15,529 nt of DNA from Bacillota bacterium. Its GTDB lineage: Bacteria > Bacillota > Clostridia > Lachnospirales > Lachnospiraceae. The stretch is taken from positions 1 to 15,529 of the forward strand of contig JAEWMT010000033.1 in NCBI GenBank assembly GCA_023393095.1, in the 5' to 3' direction. Position 1 is the first letter of the stretch. The number at the start of each line of letters is the position of its first letter. Positions 1 to 6,554 of the stretch are shown one piece after another. The notes under the pieces were generated by a model. The model made no database searches. It was not told where the DNA came from and saw nothing but the letters and a program-made list of their open reading frames with translations. Both the position numbers and the translations under genes were made by a program.

Positions 1-129
1 TCTCATGTTTTTAGAATTTTCAGGGTTGTTTCACTGTTCAATTATCAAGGTTCATTTGCTTTAGCGCTATAATTATCAGATAAATAACTTTTTCGTTTAT
101 TTTGTGTATCAAGCGCGTCAGCAAAAATA
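1..129 (-). other. Probable rRNA operon leader, running off the left edge
   Basis: This is the transcribed stretch downstream of the strong minus-strand promoter at 130-158. Read on the minus strand, positions 32-54 give a GAACCTTGATAATTGAACAG-type motif. That resembles the boxA-like antiterminator sequences found ahead of 16S genes and in rRNA spacers of Firmicutes. An 8-bp palindrome, TAGCGCTA, lies at 62-69. No 16S sequence is inside the window, so assignment to an rRNA operon is inference from the leader motif, the promoter strength and the near-origin position. A tRNA cluster is a possible alternative. Confidence 0.55.
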
Positions 130-158
130 ATAATATCACAGCTATAATCCTTTGTCAA
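130..158 (-). promoter_or_regulatory. Strong sigma-A-type promoter with AT-rich upstream element
   Basis: On the minus strand a perfect -35 TTGACA (153-158) is followed by a 17-bp spacer and a -10 TATTAT (130-135). The expected start point is about 121-124. The DNA upstream of the -35 (159-230) is made almost wholly of A and T tracts, as in the UP elements of stable-RNA promoters. It points left, towards the presumed rRNA leader. It is the only feature between that leader and the pseudogene ending at 300. Confidence 0.75.
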
Positions 159-299
159 CAACTTTTTGGATTAAATTTTTTTATTTTTTAAAAAAATATA
201 TTAAAATTAAACAATGTCATAAAAAAGTCGTCTTATTTCTACATTCTTTTATAAATTAAAAAGCTTATTTTTATCTGTAATATAATTTAATCTACATTT

Positions 300-1039
300 T
301 TATTCGTTATTAATAAGCCTCTTCTCTCTTTTCAAATATTTTTGAGTATATGGGCATATATAAATACATTTTCCGCATAAGGTTATATCTTTTTCTATTG
401 ACTTTTTCGATATTTCTCTTGCTGTATATCGACATTTTATCGGATCTAAAATTATTTCCCTATGGATATCTACATTCCAATTAACTCCCTTTATCGCTTT
501 TGCAGGGCAAGCTTTTACACATGTTATACAGTCATTACAGAAAGATTTGTCTACTGGCGAATCTATCTTAAGAGGTGCATTTGTAAGTTAAGTATTGTAG
601 ATATTCTTACTGCACTTCCATAATCATTTGTAACTAATAATGCACATTTTCCAATCCAACCGATACCGGCACGTGTTGCGACAGTCTTATGGGGAAGTAA
701 TGTGTCATATTCTGTTTGATTATTGCTTACTACGGCTTTTGTCTGAGCATATGCTTCATAGCCGTAATCGATCAAGAACTCGGCGCCTTTTGTTACCAAA
801 AAATCAAGCTTTTCATTCAATTTATGATATGTATTAAAGTAATCAACCGTAGGTGCTTTCGATATTCCTTCAATAACTTCCGTTGGAATTGCTACTGCAA
901 CGCATATTCCATAGGGCATGTTTTTTCTGCTATTACTTTCAATCATACTAAGATCACCAATTCCTACGATGTCTGCTCCATTATCCAATAAAAATTTTTT
1001 AATTTTGTCAGTTAACTGTTCGATTCTATTCGACTCTCT
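300..1039 (-). pseudogene. Broken 4Fe-4S double-cluster protein, QueG-like (COG1600 type)
   Basis: Two minus-strand frames together encode one roughly 245-residue protein. The first frame (to 563) carries GADIVGIGDLS near the start and ATRAGIGWIGKCALLVTNDYGS, the hallmark region of epoxyqueuosine-reductase-like proteins. It then runs into TAG. The missing part continues in another frame from about 589 to 300 and includes CNDCITCVKACP and CGKCIYICP, two ferredoxin-type cysteine clusters that would bind two [4Fe-4S] centres. The frames are split by a tandem 5-bp duplication (TAAGT TAAGT, plus strand, 584-593). Removing one copy restores the continuous reading ILTNAPLKIDSP. No ATG start is present: the frame opens after TGA at 1040-1042, and the first usual initiator is TTG at 986-988. 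The protein is shorter than true QueG (about 380 aa) and resembles the stand-alone short relatives, whose function is not known. It probably makes no full product here. Confidence 0.85.
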
Positions 1040-1583
1040 TCAAAATTAGATTTTTATAATTATAATATACCAATTCACTCAATCCGGAAAGACTACCCTA
1101 AATTTCATCTAAAATTAATTTTTTTACCAATATATTTATTAATTTCCTGGGTGAAAAAATGATTTATTTATATTCTTTTTATTTTATCTGATGTTAGCTA
1201 ATTTCAATATCCACTTTTTATAAAATATTAAATTATATAAGACTGAGTACTTGGGAATATTTAATAAATTGATTATACAATTTGTATAAGATATAAAAGC
1301 ATTTAAAAAGATTCATCTTTTAAGATCTTGTTATTTAGGCATGTATACTATAGGCGCTTTTATAAATATAAATAAAAAAATAGTATACTGGAAGTTTTAA
1401 ATCAATTGAAAATATTCATCATTGGTCATATTACAATTTCAACTTAAAAGCTGAACAAATTTAAAGCACTCTATTATATTCATCTTTTAATTTGGAATAT
1501 TTAGTTTATAGTTTTAATGGAATTAATTATAATTTTTCAATCCGATTATAATCTTAATATCAGAATTCTGATTTGTAGAAGTG

Positions 1584-1780
1584 TTATTCTAAGTTAATAG
1601 TCAATTTTAATTTACTTGAACCGGGGAGTAAACTGATCAATTCATCAATGACCTCTTACATTGCAATCATGCGATTTTGCATGTGGCGGTGCAATGGTAT
1701 TATACTACTTGTAAATATCTTGCTGATATTGTAATAAAGCCTTGTTCTTTGAGGAATTTATTAGTGATTAACTAATTTAA
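1584..1780 (-). pseudogene. Possible relic of an unidentified gene
   Basis: On the minus strand, one frame reads EVIDELISLLPGSSKLKLTI and a few further residues to a TAA at 1584-1586. Just upstream, a different frame reads NKALLQYQQDIYK, a stop, then YNTIAPPHAKSHDCNVRGH. Both look more protein-like than chance AT-rich DNA, and a single frameshift would join them. I do not recognise the family. The assignment rests only on composition and could be coincidence. Confidence 0.22.
1660..1695. repeat. Nested inverted repeat (hairpin)
   Basis: The outer arms are ATTGCA (1660-1665) and TGCAAT (1690-1695). The inner arms are ATGC (1669-1672) and GCAT (1679-1682) around a 6-nt loop. It has no U-tract on either strand, so it is not an obvious terminator. 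It lies within the possible gene relic. Confidence 0.35.
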
Positions 1781-1841
1781 GATGTGGTTATTGTAAATTC
1801 TCCAATAACTTTTATGCGTACCAAACATGGACTTAAGAAAG

Positions 1842-1877
1842 AAAAAAACCTGTTTTACATCTAATGTAAAACAGGTT
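1842..1877 (-). terminator. Rho-independent terminator of the tRNA-Ser gene
   Basis: A perfect 14-bp stem (1847-1860 paired with 1864-1877) with a 3-nt loop is followed on the minus strand by seven Ts (1842-1848, partly in the stem). It begins 8 nt beyond the tRNA 3' end, so it should end the tRNA transcript. A tract on the opposite side is lacking, so it works in the leftward direction only. Confidence 0.92.
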
Positions 1878-1885
1878 ATCTATAA

Positions 1886-1973
1886 CGGAGAAAGAGGGAT
1901 TTGAACCCTCGCGCCGGTCACCCGACCTACACCCTTAGCAGGGGCGCCTCTTCGGCCTCTTGAGTATTTCTCC
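1886..1973 (-). tRNA. tRNA-Ser (anticodon GCU)
   Basis: This is an 88-nt class II tRNA. The acceptor stem is GGAGAAA/TTTCTCC with discriminator G, as expected for serine. The anticodon loop CTGCTAA (1935-1941) holds anticodon GCT at 1937-1939, which reads AGC and AGU codons. A long variable arm precedes the T arm, whose loop is GTTCAAATC. The 3' CCA is not encoded and must be added by the nucleotidyltransferase. The gene stands alone, with its own promoter about 80 bp upstream and a strong terminator just after it. Confidence 0.96.
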
Positions 1974-2004
1974 AGAAACTGAACTTATGGAATAAGTATT
2001 CAAT

Positions 2005-2049
2005 TTTTTGCCTCTTCTAATGATTATATCATTTTCACAGAGGCAAAAA
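2005..2049. repeat. Long imperfect hairpin in the tRNA-Ser leader
   Basis: The outer 11-bp arms (2005-2015 and 2039-2049, core GCCTCT/AGAGGC) enclose a second 6-bp stem, AATGAT (2019-2024) with ATCATT (2028-2033). It sits immediately downstream of the tRNA promoter and after the ttdB stop. Flanking tracts are T before and A after on both strands, so it lacks the U-run of an intrinsic terminator. It could be a processing structure of the precursor tRNA or a decayed terminator of the dehydratase operon. Confidence 0.6.
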
Positions 2050-2051
2050 CT

Positions 2052-2080
2052 AGTATAGCAAATGGTTTTTCTTTTGTCAA
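2052..2080 (-). promoter_or_regulatory. Promoter of tRNA-Ser
   Basis: On the minus strand, -35 TTGACA (2075-2080) is followed by a 17-bp spacer and -10 TATACT (2052-2057), close to the sigma-A consensus. The expected start near 2045 leaves a leader of about 70 nt before the mature tRNA. The -35 hexamer overlaps the stop codon of the upstream ttdB gene (2077-2079). Confidence 0.85.
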
Positions 2081-2619
2081 CAGCTTTGCATCACTATTTC
2101 ATATAAATTATTACCTAAAGAATCTATTACAACAATTACTGGAAATTCTTCTACGATAAGTTCTCTGATTGCTTCCGTCCCAAGATCATCATAGGCAATT
2201 ACCTTAGAAGCTTTGATTTTCTTAGATAGCAGAGCTCCAGCCCCTCCAACCGCCGCAAAATAAACCGCCTTATTTTTCATCATAGAATCAATTACGTCCT
2301 GGTTTCTCTTGCCTTTTCCGATCATACCCTTCAGACCATGATCCAACAGCAATGGCGTATATTTATCCATTCGACTGCTTGTTGTCGGGCCGGCAGATCC
2401 TATTACCTGGCCTTCCCTCTCTGGTGTTGGTCCAAGATAATATATTATATTATTTTTAAGATCAAAGGGGATACTCTTTCCTTCTTTCATCATTTCATAC
2501 ATTCTCTTATGAGCAGCATCCCTTGCAGTATAAATGGTTCCTGTAATATACACATAATCGCCTGCTCTTAATTCTTCCACTTTCTCTGTGGTCAGTGGAG
2601 TATTAATATATTTATCCAT
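2077..2619 (-). CDS. Class I fumarate hydratase / L(+)-tartrate dehydratase, beta subunit
   Basis: This 180-residue protein matches in length and sequence style the beta subunit of iron-sulfur hydro-lyases (fumarase class I, C-terminal domain type). With the alpha subunit it forms the enzyme that reversibly hydrates fumarate to malate, or dehydrates tartrate to oxaloacetate. Typical segments are LRAGDYVYITGTIYTARDAA (about 18-37), YYLGPTPEREGQVIGSAGPT (about 60-79) with SSRMD after it, and GKGKRN (about 101-106). The start ATG is preceded by GAGGAAAT at good distance. It lies 216 bp after the alpha gene on the same strand, in the usual order, but with an unusually wide, structured gap. Fumarase and tartrate dehydratase cannot be told apart here, so no symbol is given. 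Fumarase is the likelier role in an anaerobe. Confidence 0.93.
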   Translation of the reverse strand: MDKYINTPLTTEKVEELRAGDYVYITGTIYTARDAAHKRMYEMMKEGKSIPFDLKNNIIYYLGPTPEREGQVIGSAGPTTSSRMDKYTPLLLDHGLKGMIGKGKRNQDVIDSMMKNKAVYFAAVGGAGALLSKKIKASKVIAYDDLGTEAIRELIVEEFPVIVVIDSLGNNLYEIVMQSC

Positions 2620-2672
2620 TTAATTTCCTCTTTCATAAGTGGCATAAAATTAATTCCCTAAGGAATGAAAAG

Positions 2673-2716
2673 TAGGATAATCAACAGATAGTATTATCTT
2701 ATTGTTACCCATCCTA
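2673..2716 (-). promoter_or_regulatory. Stable hairpin between the alpha and beta dehydratase genes
   Basis: On the minus strand the arms TAGGAT (2711-2716) and ATCCTA (2673-2678) continue inwards through wobble and Watson-Crick pairs with one mismatch, to an inner AGATA/TATCT stem and 4-nt loop. After it the transcript reads CTTTTC, a weak U-tract. It may be an attenuator, or a stabilising or processing site that sets the ratio of alpha to beta message. A TTGACA at 2752-2757 (minus strand) lies upstream of it, but I see no well-spaced -10. Confidence 0.5.
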
Positions 2717-2835
2717 TCTTTTTACATACTTAAAAGATTATAGTTTTAATCTGTCAATCATATAATTATTCTTTGAATAGTTTCAGCTTGAATTATGTTT
2801 CTTGGACATATATCATATAATCATGGTATACCAGA

Positions 2836-3678
2836 TTATATTAATCTGCTTACATGCCTGTTCACATGACAGCAAATATTAATTGCCACTGGTAATCCCG
2901 CAATATGTGTTGGATAAGTCTCTATATTTACTCCGAGAGCTGTAACCTTACCACCCAGACCTCCAGGGCCAATTCCTAATTGATTGATTTCTTCTAAAAG
3001 TTCTTCTTCCAGCTTTCTAATATGTTCAATTTCAGACGATTTATTCATACTTCTTGCAAGTGCCTTTTTGGCAAGAAATGCACATTTTTCAAAACTTCCA
3101 CCGATACCTACCCCTACTACAATCGGAGGACATGCATTAGGTCCGGCAAGCATTACTGTTTCAAGAACTGCCTGTTTTACACCCTCTGTTCCATCTGCTG
3201 GTTTAAGCATATAGACCCGACTCATATTTTCACTACCAAAACCCTTTGGTGCAACCGTAATCTCCAGCTTATCTCCCGACACAATCTCGTAGTGAATAAT
3301 TCCGGGTGTATTATCCTTTGAATTGTTACGGATTAACGGATCCGAAACTACTGATTTTCTTAGATATCCTTCTTTATAACCTTGGCGGATACCCTCATTA
3401 ATAGCATCCTCAAGATTCATTCCTTCGACATGAACCTCTTGCCCAATCTTTACAAAAATAATCGCCATTCCGGTATCCTGACAAATCGGTATCGATTCTG
3501 TAGCCGCTATATCCAAGTTTTCTCCTAATTGATCTAAAATTTGCTTGCCAAGTACAGAGGTTTCTTTATTGTAGGCTCCTCTAACTCTCTCTTCTACATC
3601 AGAAGCCAACTTATAGTTGGCTTCGATGCACATTTCTTTTATATTTATAATTATTTCGTCGGTGTGTATATTTCTCAC
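2836..3678 (-). CDS. Class I fumarate hydratase / L(+)-tartrate dehydratase, alpha subunit
   Basis: This is the catalytic iron-sulfur subunit of a two-subunit hydro-lyase. I chose the GTG at 3676-3678, giving 280 aa. GGAGG (3684-3688) lies 5 nt upstream, the protein then begins RNIHTDEII as relatives do, and the ATG at 3690 overlaps that ribosome site and has none of its own. Three cysteines in conserved settings can ligate the [4Fe-4S] cluster: IPICQDTG (C66), PNACPP (C183) and SFEKCA (C199). GIGPGGLGGKVTALGV near the C-terminus is also typical of the family. It ends CCHVNRHVSRLI. It follows gyrA on the same strand with its own promoter candidate (3715-3743). The beta subunit lies downstream. 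Confidence 0.94.
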   Translation of the reverse strand: MRNIHTDEIIINIKEMCIEANYKLASDVEERVRGAYNKETSVLGKQILDQLGENLDIAATESIPICQDTGMAIIFVKIGQEVHVEGMNLEDAINEGIRQGYKEGYLRKSVVSDPLIRNNSKDNTPGIIHYEIVSGDKLEITVAPKGFGSENMSRVYMLKPADGTEGVKQAVLETVMLAGPNACPPIVVGVGIGGSFEKCAFLAKKALARSMNKSSEIEHIRKLEEELLEEINQLGIGPGGLGGKVTALGVNIETYPTHIAGLPVAINICCHVNRHVSRLI

Positions 3679-3714
3679 GGTTACCTCCATGAAGTTATAT
3701 GCTTTTTAAACTTA

Positions 3715-3743
3715 ATAATATGTTATATCAGCTTTAACTTCAA
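3715..3743 (-). promoter_or_regulatory. Candidate promoter of the dehydratase genes
   Basis: On the minus strand, -35 TTGAAG (3738-3743), a 17-bp spacer and -10 TATTAT (3715-3720) lie in the 110-bp gap between gyrA and the alpha subunit. The predicted start near 3708 leaves a leader of about 30 nt before the GTG. I see inverted repeats after gyrA (CAGCT/AGCTG and AACTTC/GAAGTT) but no U-tract, so read-through from gyrA is also possible. Confidence 0.55.
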
Positions 3744-3788
3744 ATTCTTTATGTGTAACATTTCAGCTGAAGTTGTTTAAAAATATTA

Positions 3789-6422
3789 TTAATCCCTGTC
3801 AGAGGAATCCAAAGTTTCTTCCTCTTCTATGATATCTTCTTTAATAACTTCCGAAATTTCCTCGTTCGAATCCTCATAATCATTATATTCTTCTGGATAA
3901 TCCGTTGGATCTATAACCATATTTTCTTCATCCAGCTCTTTCTCCAGATTCTTAATTAATTCTTCCTCTGAATTATTACTTTCTCTTACCTTTGCAATGC
4001 TTGCAACTGTAATATCTGTTTCCGTATCAATTGCCATGAGTTTAACTCCAGAAGTTATACGCCCTAGTACTGAAATATCACTTACCATAAGACGTATAAT
4101 GATACCTTCCGTTGTGATAATCATTACTTCATTTTCTTCATTAACCGCTTTTACTCCAACTACATCGCCTGTCTTTTCGGTAATCTTATAACATTTTACA
4201 CCTTTTCCACCACGGCGCTGTGTTGTAAATTCTTCCATATTGGTACGTTTTCCCATACCGTTTTCAGATACAATTAACAGGTATTCTCCCTGTGTATTCA
4301 ACTGCATTCCGATAATCTCGTCATCACCGGTGAGCGTCATACCAATAACACCCATTGAAGTTCTACCGGTAGGTCTTACGTCTCTTTCGTTAAAGCGGAT
4401 GCACATACCGTTCTTTGTAATCAAGAAAATGTCCTTTAGGTGATTTGTTGACTTAACCTCAATCAGATCATCATCTTCTCTCAGATTTATTGCCTGAAGT
4501 CCTGATTTTCTAATATTTTCATAATCCTTTATCGGAGTTTTCTTAACAATACCGTTCTTAGTAGCCATGAATAAGAAGCGGTCGTTCTTATATTCCTTCA
4601 GTGGTATAATTGCTGTAATCCGCTCCTCTGGAAGAAGCTGCAGCAGATTTACGATAGCCGTACCTCTCGCTGTTCTTCCTGATTCCGGAATTTCATATGC
4701 CTTCAAACGATATACCCTGCCTTTATTTGTAAAGAACATGATAAAATGGTGATTTGTAGTCATCAGAAGGTCCTCAATAAAGTCCTCCTCGATGGTCTGC
4801 ATTCCTTTAATGCCTTTCCCGCCACGGTGCTGACTCTTAAAATTATCAACCGTCATACGTTTGATATAACCAAGCCTAGTCATAGCAATTACGGTATTTT
4901 CATTTGGAATCAGATCCTCCATTGATATATCAAATTCATCATAGCCTATAGAAGTTCTTCTCTCATCACCATATTTATCACGGATAACCGTAATCTCATC
5001 TTTGATTACTCCAAGTAACTTCTTTTCATCTGCCAGGATTGCTTTATATTCTGCAATTTTATCCTGAAGTTCTGCATACTCGCCTTCCAGTCTCTCTCTT
5101 TCCAAACCGGTTAACGCACGCAGTCTCATGTCTATAATAGCCTGCGCTTGAACTTCATCTAGGCCAAAACGCTCAATTAAACGTTCTTTAGCAATACTTC
5201 CGTTTTGTGAGGAACGAATGATAGATATTACTTCATCAATATTATCAAGTGCAATTAACAAGCCCTGTAAGATATGAGCTCGCTCTTCCGCTTTATTTAA
5301 ATCATACCTAGTACGTCTTGTTACTACTTCCTTCTGATGCTGCAGATAATAGTCAAGCATCTGGTAAAGATTAAGAACACGTGGTTCATTATTAACTAAA
5401 GCCAGCATAATCACACCAAAGGTGTCCTGCATCTGAGTATGTTTATATAAATGATTTAAAAGGACATTGGCATTAACATCCCTTCTGACCTCAATTACAA
5501 TTCGCATACCAGTTCTGTCGGATTCATCACGAAGTTCTGTAATTCCATCGATCTTCTTTTCCTTAACTAATTCTGCGATTTTCTCAATCAGTCTTGCCTT
5601 GTTGACCATATATGGAAGCTCAGTAACAACAATACGATTCTTACCATTAGGCATTGCCTCGATATCGGTAACCGCACGAACTCGTATCTTACCTCGGCCT
5701 GTTCGATATGCTTCATTAATTCCAGCCGTACCGAGAATTTCAGCGCCGGTCGGGAAATCAGGTCCTTTCACAATTTCTAAAAGTTCTTCGATATCTGTTT
5801 CTCGATCCTCTTCGATATGATTATCTATTATTTTTAATACACCATTAATAACCTCACGCAGATTGTGAGGCGGGATATTGGTTGCCATACCTACCGCAAT
5901 ACCTGAAGTACCGTTTACTAGAAGGTTCGGATATCTAGAAGGTAATACAACTGGTTCTTTTTCAGTTTCATCAAAATTCGGAACAAAATTAACGGTATCC
6001 TTGTTGATATCGGAAAGCATTTCCATGGATATTTTACTTAAACGCGCCTCAGTATAACGCATCGCAGCTGCACCGTCACCATCTACCGATCCAAAGTTTC
6101 CATGTCCGTCAATCAGTGGATATCTGGTATTGAAATCCTGTGCCAGCTTAACAAGAGCATCATAGATAGAACTATCACCGTGAGGATGATATTTACCCAT
6201 GGTATCACCGACAATACGCGCACACTTACGATGCGGTTTATCAGGACCGTTATTTAATTCTATCATTGCATATAAGATTCTTCTTTGTACCGGCTTTAAA
6301 CCATCCCTTACATCGGGAAGGGCTCGCGCGGCAATGACAGACATTGCATAATCGATATAAGATGTTTCCATTGTTTTTCTCAAATCGACTTCATGCACCT
6401 TGTCGAAGATATTATCATCCAT
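3789..6422 (-). CDS. gyrA: DNA gyrase subunit A
   Basis: This is the breakage-reunion subunit of DNA gyrase, an A2B2 enzyme that introduces negative supercoils. I chose ATG 6420-6422 (877 aa) because GGAGGA lies 7 nt upstream; the TTG six codons earlier overlaps that site. The winged-helix region has RALPDVRDGLKPVQRRILYAM (34-53) and the active-site tyrosine in AAMRYTEARL (Y123). The quinolone-determining stretch KYHPHGDSSIYDA shows S84 and D88, the residues typical of susceptible enzymes. The C-terminal DNA-wrapping domain carries a full GyrA box, QRRGGKG, at 735-741, plus a degenerate HRGGKG repeat earlier. The last 60 or so residues form a very acidic tail. It follows gyrB by 132 nt on the same strand. 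I see no clear terminator between them, so co-transcription is likely. Confidence 0.98.
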   Translation of the reverse strand: MDDNIFDKVHEVDLRKTMETSYIDYAMSVIAARALPDVRDGLKPVQRRILYAMIELNNGPDKPHRKCARIVGDTMGKYHPHGDSSIYDALVKLAQDFNTRYPLIDGHGNFGSVDGDGAAAMRYTEARLSKISMEMLSDINKDTVNFVPNFDETEKEPVVLPSRYPNLLVNGTSGIAVGMATNIPPHNLREVINGVLKIIDNHIEEDRETDIEELLEIVKGPDFPTGAEILGTAGINEAYRTGRGKIRVRAVTDIEAMPNGKNRIVVTELPYMVNKARLIEKIAELVKEKKIDGITELRDESDRTGMRIVIEVRRDVNANVLLNHLYKHTQMQDTFGVIMLALVNNEPRVLNLYQMLDYYLQHQKEVVTRRTRYDLNKAEERAHILQGLLIALDNIDEVISIIRSSQNGSIAKERLIERFGLDEVQAQAIIDMRLRALTGLERERLEGEYAELQDKIAEYKAILADEKKLLGVIKDEITVIRDKYGDERRTSIGYDEFDISMEDLIPNENTVIAMTRLGYIKRMTVDNFKSQHRGGKGIKGMQTIEEDFIEDLLMTTNHHFIMFFTNKGRVYRLKAYEIPESGRTARGTAIVNLLQLLPEERITAIIPLKEYKNDRFLFMATKNGIVKKTPIKDYENIRKSGLQAINLREDDDLIEVKSTNHLKDIFLITKNGMCIRFNERDVRPTGRTSMGVIGMTLTGDDEIIGMQLNTQGEYLLIVSENGMGKRTNMEEFTTQRRGGKGVKCYKITEKTGDVVGVKAVNEENEVMIITTEGIIIRLMVSDISVLGRITSGVKLMAIDTETDITVASIAKVRESNNSEEELIKNLEKELDEENMVIDPTDYPEEYNDYEDSNEEISEVIKEDIIEEEETLDSSDRD

Positions 6423-6554
6423 TGCTTTTCCTCCGTTCAAACTTTTCCGGGAATTACCAGCTACCTGTAATCTCAGATGTCCTTACTTTTCTTCCGGGTA
6501 TGTGCTTCATTATTCTAACCCATATCTTAGCTTCTTTGGTTCTTAGATTATTAA

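Larger units (their letters stand above)
1043..1841. other. About 800 bp of AT-rich DNA without an intact gene
   Basis: No frame with a credible start, ribosome site and protein-like sequence spans this stretch. Visible structures are a 9-bp inverted repeat at 1343-1351/1380-1388 (GTATACTAT/ATAGTATAC, 28-nt loop), a nested hairpin at 1660-1695, and a possible short gene relic on the minus strand around 1584-1780. It lies between a pseudogene and a tRNA gene, a setting where decayed or transferred DNA often accumulates. Confidence 0.6.

Noticed and set aside
640..991. Two plus-strand open frames over the pseudogene
   Set aside because: They are antisense to sequence with recognisable iron-sulfur protein motifs. 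Their translations are rich in rare residues and match nothing recognised.
2005..2049. Intrinsic terminator for the dehydratase genes
   Set aside because: The stem is strong, but it is followed by A residues, not U, on both strands, and it lies after the tRNA promoter.
2338..2571. Plus-strand open frame inside the dehydratase beta gene
   Set aside because: It lies wholly opposite a gene with clear family motifs, has no good ribosome site and gives unconvincing protein sequence. The same holds for the other antisense frames over gyrA, gyrB, dnaN and dnaA.
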